A DNA stretch of 64,000 bases from an uncultured Lachnospiraceae bacterium (GTDB taxonomy: Bacteria; Bacillota; Clostridia; Lachnospirales; Lachnospiraceae), in assembly GCA_947630925.1 (NCBI GenBank), contig CANRJM010000002.1:1-64000 (forward strand). Direction: 5' to 3'. Positions 36,718 through 45,563 of this stretch are shown in pieces. Every line of letters begins with the position of its first letter. The first letter of the stretch is position 1. The notes under the pieces were generated by a model. It did not search any database. It was not told the DNA's origin and worked only from the letters and a program-made list of their open reading frames with translations. The position numbers were made by a program, and so were the translations under genes.

Positions 36718-37542
36718 TCATTGGTACTTGTCAAAAGGTCTAACAGGAATCTTCTTACCGTTTTCCACTTGATAATATTTTCCATTTTCTTCATCGTAAG
36801 CCAGTAACAACAGTTTTCCGCCCTTATAGACCGATCCGTCAATATAGTAATGACTTTCTCCATCGTAAAAAACATCGTGATAATTTCGATCATCAGCAAG
36901 ATCTCTGGTACCGGTTCCAACATGCCCCGCTATTATCGTTTTATAGAACTTCCCCTTCGTCGCAGGGAACTTACCAAGAAGAATACTATCAGATGTGCCC
37001 CACATCCAGTACTCTCCTGCTTCTTCATCTACTCCTGCATGAACAAATATCTGACTTTCTGATTCAAAATACGAAGGCCTCTGCTGAATCCACCAGATCA
37101 GCTTTTCATGATTGGAAAGAATCATCTGACCTGCTTCTCTGTTAATTGTTTCCAAAGAACAGGTTCTTGATATCTGATTTAGGAAATCCATCTTCTGGTC
37201 TGATACAAACGTCCTTATAGTATTTGCTCCATACTCAAAATCCGTGCGAAGCCAATCATTGAAAGTCATATAATCTTCTGTTCCATCGGAATATAGATTT
37301 CTGTAATCATCAATCCACTCCAAAAACATCTGCTCATGATTTCCTTTAAGAACTACAACTTTTTCTTCACCATACTCCTTCTGTAAATCCCAGATATACT
37401 CCAAAACCTGACATGAGCTATCACCATAATCAATATAGTCTCCCAAGAAGATAATACGATTTTTTTTGCCGAGATCAACCTGTTTCATCTGCTTTTGAAG
37501 ATCTTCAATGCATCCGTGAATATCACTCATAGCATATATCAT
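36718..37542 (-). CDS. Calcineurin-like metallophosphoesterase
   Basis: 274 residues; GGAGGAG precedes the ATG, which overlaps the TGA of the upstream phosphoesterase remnant (ATGA). Motifs: MSDIHG, FLGDYIDYG, LKGNHEQ and AGHVGTG, with a further YIDGSVYKGGKLLLL end, all as in PrpE/ApaH-type Ser/Thr phosphatases. Intact and closely linked (19 bp) to the next phosphoesterase gene. Confidence 0.88.
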   Translation of the reverse strand: MIYAMSDIHGCIEDLQKQMKQVDLGKKNRIIFLGDYIDYGDSSCQVLEYIWDLQKEYGEEKVVVLKGNHEQMFLEWIDDYRNLYSDGTEDYMTFNDWLRTDFEYGANTIRTFVSDQKMDFLNQISRTCSLETINREAGQMILSNHEKLIWWIQQRPSYFESESQIFVHAGVDEEAGEYWMWGTSDSILLGKFPATKGKFYKTIIAGHVGTGTRDLADDRNYHDVFYDGESHYYIDGSVYKGGKLLLLAYDEENGKYYQVENGKKIPVRPFDKYQ

Positions 37543-38013
37543 ATATCAATCTCCTCCATTTCATTGGGTGTTGAATAATACGCTTCTCCAATGTCCAAAC
37601 ATAAGGCAGCCAGTCTTCCGCCAGGATAATGCGCCCCACAATCAATTGCTATATTCTTGTTTTGCCTCTGAATCCAATTGGCTAAACTCATTGATTGTTG
37701 ATTTGCTTCCATTATATTGCCAGGTTACCAAATTATCCAGCATTTCTTTCTCCAATCCCTCTATGGACATATCCGTGATTTCTTTCATCAAAAATTCCAG
37801 GCATTCTATCGCCATAAGCTCATAGTTACCAACCATACATATAGCATTTGGCATTTCCATGAGCTTCCTAATCGTCTTTATTGGATGCGGTCCCCTGTCG
37901 AGCACATCCCCTAAAACATAAAGTGTATCTGTTTCCCTAAGTTTGATCTTATCGAGCAACTCCATAAACATATCGTATTGTCCATGTATATCTGACATAA
38001 CATAAGTAGCTAT
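37539..38013 (-). pseudogene. Calcineurin-like metallophosphoesterase, deleted and mutated
   Basis: GGAGGTG is followed by ATA where homologous neighbours have ATG (ATA GCT ACT TAT encodes IATY; the next gene has MATY). Motifs SDIHG and LGDVLDRG remain, but GNHE has become GNYE. After FSQLDSEAKQEY the frame changes and the family C-terminus IAIDCGAHYPGGRLAALCLD follows, so about 100 residues are missing. Ends in TGA overlapping the next gene. Dead copy. Confidence 0.75.
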
Positions 38014-38026
38014 AAAAATCACCTCC

Positions 38027-38679
38027 TTACGCGTAAAATCTCTCTCCGGTTTCTAGGCAGATACTCGCAAGCCTCCCATTTGGAAGACCACATCCACAAT
38101 CCATCATGTACACATTCTTTTGTTCATTCAACCAAATTGAACTTGACTCTTCATCGAGATATATCCCTTTGGGATTACTACGCTAATAATTAGAATCATG
38201 ATGTCCCACCAAAGAAATATAACCTTTTACGCCATGCTTCAATACTCCTGCATTTTTTCTCCCCCCTTCAAGATACATCCTTTCTTCCCGCACTCCATGT
38301 GCCGGATCAAATGTCATTGCATGTGCAAGAAGATATTTCGCTGAGTCAATCTCAATTTCAACCTGCAGTGGAAACTCCATTATCAAATTAGCAAGATTTA
38401 ACATATCCACTGGTGTAAGCCTGTCCTTCATCAGCTCAAATGAATTATACCTGTATTGTTGTAAACTTCTTCGCTTCTTTTGAGTAGTTCCATAGTAAGA
38501 TTTGTGTTTAACCCACAAATTCTAAAGTAAATACCAACCGGATCAGGCTCGGCACCTCCACGGTCAAAAAGATCCCCTAGAATAATAATCTGGTCTTGCA
38601 TTGTAGGCGATAACAATTTAATCATCTTATCAAGTTTTTTTATTGAATTATGAATATCTCCGATGACATATGTAGCCAT
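38027..38679 (-). pseudogene. Calcineurin-like metallophosphoesterase, frameshifted with a stop
   Basis: MATYVIGDIHNSIKKLDKM and ILGDLFDRGG start the gene. A deletion/frameshift near 38490-38520 removes the GNHD block; the other frame continues SYYGTTQKKRRSLQQYRYNS to GYISLVGHHDSNY, then TAG, then in the same frame the family end MMDCGCGLPNGRLASICLE and TAA at 38027. At least two inactivating changes. Confidence 0.75.
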
Positions 38680-38701
38680 TTTACGGAATCTCCTTACTCT
38701 T

Positions 38702-39208
38702 TTATTCTAACTCATTTCGATCAACTTCTCTGAATCTGTCATCTACAGCAATATACTCGAACATGGCAACCCTTTGCGCTGTAGAATAATGCATATATTT
38801 CTGTTCTTCATTCAACCATACAACTGCTCTGTCATAAGCTTCCCTTGCTTCCTTTTTACTTACATATATTCCAAGCCAACTGTCATCATCATGATTCCAT
38901 TCATCCGCTGTAACAAGAAGAAAGAATGGTCCCTTCCCATAGATAGATTCTTTATTAAGTTCTGCCCATAGTGATTCTGGTTCTACTTCTACAAATCTCT
39001 CATTATCCCTATCAAATTCCTCTATTGTAAGTTTTGTATTAGGATTATTGAAATAAAGGTCATATTGTCGAAAGCCATATTCATCTGCGACATTATTAAT
39101 CACGCGTTCATATGAAGATTTCAATTTCGATATATCATCATATATCCCAATAATTTCATCCCCATCAAAATAACCTGGAAAATATAATAAAAACAGTCTA
39201 TCTTCCAC
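38702..39208 (-). CDS. Unknown soluble protein, 168 residues
   Basis: Starts at GTG after AAGGGG. Acidic, with YFPGYFDGDEIIGIYDDISK near the N-terminus and a second-half segment FFLLVTADEWNHDDDSWLGI. The pattern of two similar strand-helix units suggests an internal duplication, not proved. No family recognised. Member of the phosphoesterase block, 22 bp from the next gene. Confidence 0.55.
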   Translation of the reverse strand: MEDRLFLLYFPGYFDGDEIIGIYDDISKLKSSYERVINNVADEYGFRQYDLYFNNPNTKLTIEEFDRDNERFVEVEPESLWAELNKESIYGKGPFFLLVTADEWNHDDDSWLGIYVSKKEAREAYDRAVVWLNEEQKYMHYSTAQRVAMFEYIAVDDRFREVDRNELE

Positions 39209-39258
39209 GACAAATCCCCTTCCTTTTTATACTTTCTCTTTTAGTTTACTTACTAAAA

Positions 39259-39465
39259 TCAGTTGCTTTTTACTTTACCTTCGTGTTCTACAGTTATATG
39301 CATTATTTCTTTATTGTGTTTTACACCAGCTTTCGGAATCCAATATCTACACGCTACATCTTCAGACATATCTGCAATTTTTCCAAAAAATATTTTTTCT
39401 GTATTTTCCTCAATAAAAACTTGTGTATTACCATCCCAATTCTCCAAAAACTCAGACAAATTCAT
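39259..39465 (-). CDS. Small unknown protein, 68 residues
   Basis: AAAGGATGG precedes the ATG. Sequence MNLSEFLENWDGNTQVFIEE with strands after it (FFGKIADM, MHITVEHEGK); a compact beta-rich protein of a kind repeated in such loci. No function assigned. Confidence 0.5.
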   Translation of the reverse strand: MNLSEFLENWDGNTQVFIEENTEKIFFGKIADMSEDVACRYWIPKAGVKHNKEIMHITVEHEGKVKSN

Positions 39466-39504
39466 TATAAAAAACCATCCTTTCGCTCATCAAAAAAACT
39501 CCTC

Positions 39505-40020
39505 TTATTCTATAAAAGCCAATCGACCATTAAAATATTCAATTGGTGCATATTCCCTTAATTCATTAAGTGCCTCTCTATGGTAACGTGACTGTTTGGA
39601 AACAACTACATTACACACAAATTCAACTCCGTATTTTGGGCTAAATTCGTTGAGCCTTTTTAAAACAACACAGTTCTCCTCTATTCTTGATTCCACTTTC
39701 TCTCGTGTTGATAACAACGGTAATTCATCAATCACACAAAAAATTCGTCTGCCATCAGTCTCCCATTGTCCGATAAGTTTTTCAAGAACATCTTCCACAT
39801 CTAATCCCGGTGTATCTATTATATGTACTAAATCCATAATTGCTCTTTGCTTTTCGGTAAGCATTTCAGGCAATTCTTGTTTTTCTTTGCTTAATGAAAA
39901 ATAAATGCAATTAATATCATCTCGCTCTGCCAGCTCAACTGCAACTACCAATGATAGTCTGATATTTTCTCTTTTGAGCTCAGTTCCAATCCAATAATTA
40001 ATAGTTTCAGTATTTTTCAT
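39505..40020 (-). CDS. RecA/DnaB-like fold protein without a P-loop
   Basis: 171 residues; its ATG overlaps the TGA of the previous gene (ATGA). The C-terminal half follows the DnaB-helicase pattern: a Walker-B-like strand RRIFCVIDELPLL, then VVLKRLNEFSPKYGVEFVCN (RL..LA....VP) and VVVSKQSRY (LSQLSR-like). The N-terminal half has LVVAVELAERDDINCIYFSL, like the strand after the P-loop, but no GxxxxGK[ST] is present. It is therefore probably not an ATPase on its own; a regulatory or scaffold role is possible. Similarity is by eye. Confidence 0.5.
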   Translation of the reverse strand: MKNTETINYWIGTELKRENIRLSLVVAVELAERDDINCIYFSLSKEKQELPEMLTEKQRAIMDLVHIIDTPGLDVEDVLEKLIGQWETDGRRIFCVIDELPLLSTREKVESRIEENCVVLKRLNEFSPKYGVEFVCNVVVSKQSRYHREALNELREYAPIEYFNGRLAFIE

Positions 40021-40595
40021 ATTTCAATATCTGTCCTCGCTGTATTGGTCAAAACAATTACCATCCGCTTGTTCAAGCAAGAATCATACTTCCTTTTTAC
40101 TAGCACTTTTGCAATATTCCGATCACTTTCATCCAAATTATTCCCCATGCCTATACCATATACAAACATGTCATCATAATCGTCTGGAATATCATTTCGA
40201 TATTCATATAATTTGTATGACCAGTCGTTTCTGTTAACAACAGCAAAATTCCGTCCTATCTGTAAGTATGGTTTAATATCCTTAAACAAAAGAACATCTT
40301 TCGCTTTTCTTTCTATATCACGTGGAGTTTCATGAAGAACTATCTCAATTGCTGGTTCTATAGTATCATCCTTTGTTGATATAATCACTCCATCTAAATC
40401 CTTTGGATAAATGTATATATCCATAGGAAATTCAACATCAGCCATTCCTACTCCCCAAACATATAAATTCTTATATTTTTCAGCCGGGATGTCCGAAATC
40501 ATTAAATAATCGTGATAATGTCCATCTTCAAAACATATTGATAACCTAACATTCCTTGCCAGATATTGCCTGATTTCCTTAAACTGAATTGCCAT
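40017..40595 (-). CDS. Unknown protein made of two repeated modules
   Basis: 192 residues; GAGGTAATG precedes the ATG. Residues 3-90 and 103-187 align: FKEIRQYL/FKDIKPYL, then SDIPAEKYKNLYVWGVGM/NDIPDDYDDMFVYGIGM, then IEIVLHE/MVIVLTN. A duplicated ~85-residue alpha/beta module with the signature DIP..Y....V.G.GM. No enzyme motif. Coupled to the DnaB-like gene downstream. Confidence 0.6.
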   Translation of the reverse strand: MAIQFKEIRQYLARNVRLSICFEDGHYHDYLMISDIPAEKYKNLYVWGVGMADVEFPMDIYIYPKDLDGVIISTKDDTIEPAIEIVLHETPRDIERKAKDVLLFKDIKPYLQIGRNFAVVNRNDWSYKLYEYRNDIPDDYDDMFVYGIGMGNNLDESDRNIAKVLVKRKYDSCLNKRMVIVLTNTARTDIEI

Positions 40596-40630
40596 AATAC
40601 ATTACCTCACTTTCTCTTATAGCACTTTTC

Positions 40631-40870
40631 CTATAGTTTGCCCTTTATATTTCGTAGAGATTCCTCTCTCCATATTGGTTCACACAAAAATCTATAATCC
40701 CAAATATTCCATGATTCATTTTCTCCGTGATAATCGTTGGATTTACCTGAATACGCATCTGCGAGATTATTTTTTACAGAACGACGTGTTTTCTTATTTG
40801 CTAGTCTCTTGGCATATTTCGTTTTACCACCAACTTTGTATACCGGTGTATGCTTATAACTCCTACTCAT
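40631..40870 (-). CDS. Small basic protein (SRSYKHTP family)
   Basis: 79 residues from the ATG at 40868-40870 (GAAAGG upstream), overlapping the end of the phosphoesterase gene. MSRSYKHTPVYKVGGKTKYA followed by KRLANKKTRRSVKN belongs to a short, very basic family seen in phages and bacterial islands. Probably binds nucleic acid; role unknown. Confidence 0.6.
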   Translation of the reverse strand: MSRSYKHTPVYKVGGKTKYAKRLANKKTRRSVKNNLADAYSGKSNDYHGENESWNIWDYRFLCEPIWREESLRNIKGKL

Positions 40871-41474
40871 TGTAAAGCCTTTCACTCCCCATGACAATCT
40901 CTTCTAATGTCCTTGGTTCATAATTCATATATGGCATCATACAACCTACATTATATGCACGAAGCACCTTATCTCCCCTTCTTCTATCAAAGAATTCCTC
41001 CGTATTCATTTCACGTAAACATTTCTTAAAATAATATTCCTCTACAGAATTATGAACATGTCCGTACAAAAGAATTGAACCATAATGCTGGTCCTTCCAC
41101 ATCAAAATTGGATAATGGCAAAGAATTAATTTCACATTATCTCCATTAAGAGTATCTTTTATTTCCTTATAGTCGCAAATATCGTCATAAAGCTGTTTAT
41201 ATCGCTGATCACGAATATCATCATGATTGCCTTTCACAATAATCTTATGCCCTTTGAGTGTGGAAACAAACGCAATCAACTCCTCCTGCGTGCCACGCAT
41301 AGCCATATCTCCAAGGATATATACCGTATCCCCATTGGTTACTTTTGTATTCCATTTTTCTTTGATTATTGAATGCATCTCTTCTAAATTATCAAATGGT
41401 CGATCATCAAAATCTTTTCCTTCTCTTGTTACATTCTTATGGAATAAATGCAAATCACTGATGTAATAATTCAT
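40863..41474 (-). CDS. Calcineurin-like metallophosphoesterase (YfcE/MPP-like)
   Basis: 203 residues from the ATG at 41472-41474. Motifs: ISDLHLFHKN, ILGDMAMRG, VKGNHDD, LILCHYPIL and LLYGHVHN, a complete dinuclear metal site. This type is closest to the small MPP proteins found in phages and plasmids, different from the PrpE-like ones downstream. Second half of the cluster's phosphoesterase set; substrate unknown. Confidence 0.85.
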   Translation of the reverse strand: MNYYISDLHLFHKNVTREGKDFDDRPFDNLEEMHSIIKEKWNTKVTNGDTVYILGDMAMRGTQEELIAFVSTLKGHKIIVKGNHDDIRDQRYKQLYDDICDYKEIKDTLNGDNVKLILCHYPILMWKDQHYGSILLYGHVHNSVEEYYFKKCLREMNTEEFFDRRRGDKVLRAYNVGCMMPYMNYEPRTLEEIVMGSERLYNE

Positions 41475-41569
41475 AAGTCTTCTCCTTCCCACTCCGGCAG
41501 AACAGTGTATCTACCACTATGATAGTCTTCCAACAGTTTTTTCTTCAAATCATCATACTCAGGATTCCA

Positions 41570-41851
41570 TCATAATCTTTTTATGTCTATTGTTATTTTT
41601 TCTATCGGTAACCATGCCAATACATCATCAGAATCTATGCTCCCTCCTCGACTTTGCCTAAAGCTCCCTGTTTTTCCGTTTTCAGTGCTCCATACCCCTG
41701 TATCCCAACATCCAGCACTTAGATGCCCATTCTTCTCGATAATCAAGCAAACCTCAAAATCATCTGGGAACCTATCTTTTATATAATTAAAGTCTTTCAG
41801 AGTTACTTCTCTCGGCTTATTTAATATAGCAACTACTTCATTTGTTCTCAT
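41570..41851 (-). CDS. Unknown protein, 93 residues
   Basis: GGAGGG precedes the ATG; overlaps the upstream gene by 14 bp. Contains CLIIEKNGHLSAGCWDTGVW and FRQSRGGSIDSDDVLAWLPI: a beta-rich domain ending in a tryptophan-proline segment that recalls small DUF551-like phage proteins, though the match is loose. Function unknown. Confidence 0.5.
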   Translation of the reverse strand: MRTNEVVAILNKPREVTLKDFNYIKDRFPDDFEVCLIIEKNGHLSAGCWDTGVWSTENGKTGSFRQSRGGSIDSDDVLAWLPIEKITIDIKRL

Positions 41852-42905
41852 AATTATTTCCCTCCGTATTCTTTATCTCTGCAACATTATCACGCTGTTC
41901 TGCATTTGTCATAGGTCTGTGATGTGATTGCACAAATGCTGCTGCTCGCTTTATTCCTTTCACCATTCGAATTTCCTGAGCTGAATATTCACCATAGTCC
42001 GTCACGATATCTACGTGTTCCGGATCTTGCAAAACCTCAACCAACACGCTTTCAAATCCATGTACGTGATCCATCTCACTATTATGCATGAAATGATATA
42101 TTAAACCCGTTCCACAGAACTCCGCTGCAATATAATCAACACCTCCGCTTTCAAAACCGTGCCCCGTCTGCACACACCAAATACCGGAAGCATCATCTTG
42201 AACTGGAATATACTCATCAAGATATCTCTGTTCTAATAAGTCATCTGAACCGCCTGTATATTCAGGCTTATTATCGGCTTCAATCATAGGATTCTTTTTG
42301 TTGTATAAATTCGTGAGGTAGTTGAGATATGCCTTTCTTTCATCTTTTTCATTCAGAGTCATCCGCTCAATATATATTGGATTGATGTGTTCATGTTCAA
42401 ATTCTCCCTGATATGTTACACCATCAAACTTAATATCCACACAGACTTGAACATCTGAATAATCTCCTCTGAGATTTTTGTAAAACTCATAATCCTTATC
42501 AAAGTAACTGAGTATAATTCCCACTTTCTCACCAAACAAGGTTGTATCCCAGTCACCATAGAGACTTCTTACGATATCTCCATGTCGAAAGTCATGCGGA
42601 ATAAATACGAAGTCAAAAAGCGATTCATTATAAGGCAAATCCCCTAATGCAGTATTACTCTTTCTGTAATACTTCCTATCCTTTTTTATCTGAAATAATG
42701 CCTTTGATATTCTATCCTTTAATGCGTCATCAGATATTTTGTTCATAAAAACGTTTAGCCACTTTACTTTTTCTTCATATGAAATCATAATGTGATTTGC
42801 AACAATCGTAGCCTTCTCCAAGTCCGTGAATTCATGATGAATGCTATGCAGGTAAGCCCTTGTATCTTTTGATGGAATAAATTCATCAATAAAATCCTTT
42901 TCCAT
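41838..42905 (-). CDS. Unknown protein, 355 residues
   Basis: ATG at 42903-42905 follows GGAGGG; an 11-residue longer frame is rejected. Soluble and acidic, with FIPSKDTRAYLHSIHHEFTD at the start, an RNA-ligase-unlike middle (YYRKSNTALGDLPYNESLFD, DFRHGDIVRSLYGDWDT), and SAQEIRMVKGIKRAAAFVQS near the end. No membrane segments. The opening YLHSIHHEFTDLEKATIVAN also recurs in other uncharacterised gut Firmicute loci by memory, not checked. Central gene of the unknown block. Confidence 0.5.
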   Translation of the reverse strand: MEKDFIDEFIPSKDTRAYLHSIHHEFTDLEKATIVANHIMISYEEKVKWLNVFMNKISDDALKDRISKALFQIKKDRKYYRKSNTALGDLPYNESLFDFVFIPHDFRHGDIVRSLYGDWDTTLFGEKVGIILSYFDKDYEFYKNLRGDYSDVQVCVDIKFDGVTYQGEFEHEHINPIYIERMTLNEKDERKAYLNYLTNLYNKKNPMIEADNKPEYTGGSDDLLEQRYLDEYIPVQDDASGIWCVQTGHGFESGGVDYIAAEFCGTGLIYHFMHNSEMDHVHGFESVLVEVLQDPEHVDIVTDYGEYSAQEIRMVKGIKRAAAFVQSHHRPMTNAEQRDNVAEIKNTEGNNYENK

Positions 42906-42927
42906 TTTTGCCCTCCAAATAAAACTT

Positions 42928-43644
42928 TTAGCACGCAAACCCCATTCGTCTGATTGTCTTCTTTCTGTTACTCATATCAGGAATATCGCACTCTTCAATA
43001 GTCGTGATCAGTTCTGTGGTAATCTCAGATTCTTTAAACTGTAATATTCTCTCTGCCAGATTCATTTTCGCTTCTTCCAAAGTCTTGCGTACAAATCGAC
43101 CGTTTCCGTAATCGCTCTCCTCACGTACAATATCGAAGTTTTTTCTTAGTTTATTCATAGCTTCATCGGTGATTGCCATTTATTTCTTTGAAACCATAAG
43201 TTTTGTAATGTCACACAATTCATCTGTAGAATAATCCTCAAATTCCACCTGAAAAGCGATTCTAGAAAGCATCCCTGGATTTCTGTCAAGGAACTGATGC
43301 ATCGGATCCGTATATCCGGCAAATATTACGATTACATCATCCCTGTGGTTCTCCATTTCCTGCACAAGCGTATTGATTGCCTCATTTCCAAAACTATTTT
43401 CATGGCTGTTGCAAAGTGAATACGCTTCATCTATAAACAGAACACCGCCTTGTGCTTCTTTAAACTTTCTTTTGACCAGCGGGGCAGTAGATCCAACATG
43501 GTCGCCAACAAGATCAGCACGTCCAACCTCCACAAAAGTTCCTGTGGATAGAACCTTTTCATCCTTCATGATCTCTGCAAACAACCTTGCAACTGAAGTC
43601 TTTGCCGTACCAGGATTACCTGTAAAGACCATATGTATCCCCAC
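42928..43644 (-). pseudogene. SpoVK/CbxX-like AAA+ ATPase, 5'-truncated with in-frame stop
   Basis: Walker A VFTGNPGTAKTSVARLFAEI, VEVGRADLVGDHVGST, Walker B GGVLFIDEAYSL and sensor VIFAGYTDPM are intact. TAA (43180-43182) interrupts between MVSKK and MAITDEAMNKLRKNF; the lid domain (GNGRFVRKTLEEAKMNLAER) continues in the same frame to 42928. Upstream, the frame has lost its N-terminal part where it meets the YbjN-like gene (43616-43644). Could be translated as two pieces, but more likely inactive. CbxX-type ATPases remodel protein complexes. Confidence 0.75.
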
Positions 43645-43927
43645 AACTTAAGAATACCCTGGCATTAATGTAGTTTAGGAGCTGAAGCAGCCTATCAATA
43701 TATTTACTGTTCCTACAGATCTCAGCACCCGCTGCGTTGTAATAAACCCGAACCTCTGTAATATCCTCATAAAACCAGATGCAAGACTCCACATCCCCAT
43801 CTGGAACATTGTCTTCCCGATATCGCATTGTGTAGCGTTTAAATCCATCATCGCTATCCTCAATGAATGGGATGTTGTGGCTTTTCATATAAGCCACAAA
43901 GTTTTTTCGAGAGTCTTTCTGAGTCAT
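43616..43927 (-). pseudogene. YbjN-like (sensory transduction regulator) fragment
   Basis: AGGAGATG precedes the ATG. Residues 1-92 look like a YbjN-type fold (FVAYMKSHNIPFIED..YTMRYREDN, SCIWFYEDITEVRVYYNAAG, LLQLLNYINARVF). The last ~10 residues come from the junction with the AAA+ gene. Truncated at a deletion point. Confidence 0.5.
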
Positions 43928-43955
43928 ATCTTCACATCTCCTATCTTATTCAATA

Positions 43956-44372
43956 TCATATATCATCATATTTCGATACTTTACATGTTATTTCATCTTG
44001 TTTATCAATTTTCGATACCTTATATGTAAGACTATTCTTCCCTTCTTCAAAATAATATTTTTTATTATCAATTTCATATAAACGCTTTTGAGACTTACCG
44101 GATCTCAAATATATTTCAGCTGTAAGCAACTTTGATTTACGATGAAGTTCTTCTAATTGCTTTGCCTCCTTATCTGTCAGCAGAAAATCTATTGTTACAG
44201 AAAAGTAATTTGCAAATCTTATTAGTGTATCAACGGAAGGATAACTTGAGGCATTTTCGATATTTGATATTGCACTAGGGGTTAACCCAATTTCTTTTCC
44301 TAGGTCTCCTTGGGATAAACCTCGAGAAACACGTAATTTTGCTATATTACTTCCTATGTATTTTATGTCCAT
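43956..44372 (-). CDS. XRE-family regulator with C-terminal extension
   Basis: 138 residues; AAGGAGG precedes the ATG. The HTH is LSQGDLGKEIGLTPSAISNI, followed by YFSVTIDFLLTDKEAKQLEE. The C-terminal 60 residues (KYYFEEGKNSLTYKVSKIDK) contain two similar YKVSK/CKVSK strands. First gene of the 36-44 kb block in transcription order, so it may control that block. Confidence 0.8.
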   Translation of the reverse strand: MDIKYIGSNIAKLRVSRGLSQGDLGKEIGLTPSAISNIENASSYPSVDTLIRFANYFSVTIDFLLTDKEAKQLEELHRKSKLLTAEIYLRSGKSQKRLYEIDNKKYYFEEGKNSLTYKVSKIDKQDEITCKVSKYDDI

Positions 44373-44490
44373 GAGACCTCCTTTTATTATACTTGATTTT
44401 TCCTTTAGTCGTTGTATGCAAATAGTGAAACACTGGCACTGACAGTGTAGTTCATTTTCTCACCTATAATCTTTTATATGCAAAGTTTCT

Positions 44491-45384
44491 TTACAACTTT
44501 TCCTTTAAAACCTCAATAATTTTATTGGTTCTATAATCTATAACCTCTTCTGATTTATCCAGAAAATCTTCTAGAAGTTCAAGATACTCATCTGCTTCAT
44601 AATAGGCAATCTCTGGATCAGTACCATTAGGGTCTGTTACCTTTAATCTCTCTTCTAATGGTTTTTTAAACAGTACGACTGGTTCACCATCTTTAAAATA
44701 TTGTTTTAAAAAAAAACGTTCTTCCCATTCTTTGATAGATAAAAATGCCGGATTATATTCTGGATTCATTTGAAGTTGCATTTCAAATTTACTTAAGTGA
44801 ATATCTCCTCTCTTTACTTTGTTTTGATATTTAGAAATCGCTATCAAGAACCAATCAAAATAATCCCTCATTCCTTCGCACTCTTCTCTATTGTAATATC
44901 CAGCTCTTGCTCCGTTAATACCATTTCTCAGGGTTCCCCTATTAGGAATAACAATGAAATTTCCTATATAGTGATAAGATTTGAAAAACTTTTTTATCTT
45001 TGCCCATAAACGCGGATTTTGATCTGCATTATAAAACTTGGCTCGAAAGGCGAAACTTCTTTCCTTTTTCTTATCTTCCTTACCAAATAAAGAGCCGAAG
45101 GAATTCATGGTGTCTCCTCTAAAAGCATATTCGTTATTCCAATTCCACGAACCCATTTTTTTTAAAGTCAAGTCATATAAATCGCCCCAAAGAATAATAT
45201 ATATAGCTTGTGTAATAAGGTACATATCTGGATCGATAATATCGCCAACATATGTTGTTAAATCTGTAAAATCAAAATCTTTCAATTTCTCTATATTTCC
45301 ATCTAAGACATCATTCACAAAGCTTCTTAAAATTTCTATACTTTTCTTATAATCTTTAGTACTTTCGTAATCTTTTCTATTCAT
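44491..45384 (-). CDS. Unknown protein, 297 residues
   Basis: Intact frame with a consensus promoter 55-80 bp upstream. Contains FRGDTMNSFGSLFGKEDKKK, FYNADQNPRLWAKIKKFFKS, FIVIPNRGTLRNGINGARAG and DYFDWFLIAISKYQNKVKRG: a soluble, aromatic-rich protein resembling the uncharacterised DUF6994 type (family name from memory). It may be a defence or toxin-like gene; divergent to the next gene, with which it shares a 180-bp control region. Confidence 0.5.
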   Translation of the reverse strand: MNRKDYESTKDYKKSIEILRSFVNDVLDGNIEKLKDFDFTDLTTYVGDIIDPDMYLITQAIYIILWGDLYDLTLKKMGSWNWNNEYAFRGDTMNSFGSLFGKEDKKKERSFAFRAKFYNADQNPRLWAKIKKFFKSYHYIGNFIVIPNRGTLRNGINGARAGYYNREECEGMRDYFDWFLIAISKYQNKVKRGDIHLSKFEMQLQMNPEYNPAFLSIKEWEERFFLKQYFKDGEPVVLFKKPLEERLKVTDPNGTDPEIAYYEADEYLELLEDFLDKSEEVIDYRTNKIIEVLKEKL

Positions 45385-45437
45385 ATCTTGTCTTCTTTTT
45401 TAGTATTCGTTTTTAATGTGTACGAATTTATACTATA

Positions 45438-45466
45438 ACCATATCATTGAAAATTAATATTGTCAA
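45438..45466 (-). promoter_or_regulatory. Promoter of the 44491-45384 gene
   Basis: Minus strand: TTGACA (45461-45466), 17 bp, TATGGT (45438-45443). Confidence 0.65.
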
Positions 45467-45563
45467 GTAAGATTTATTAAAAATTATTAGCGAACTTTTA
45501 CTTTTCAAAAAAGAATATTTATGATATACTTTTTTTATAATTAGGAGAAGGAGCATAATATAT

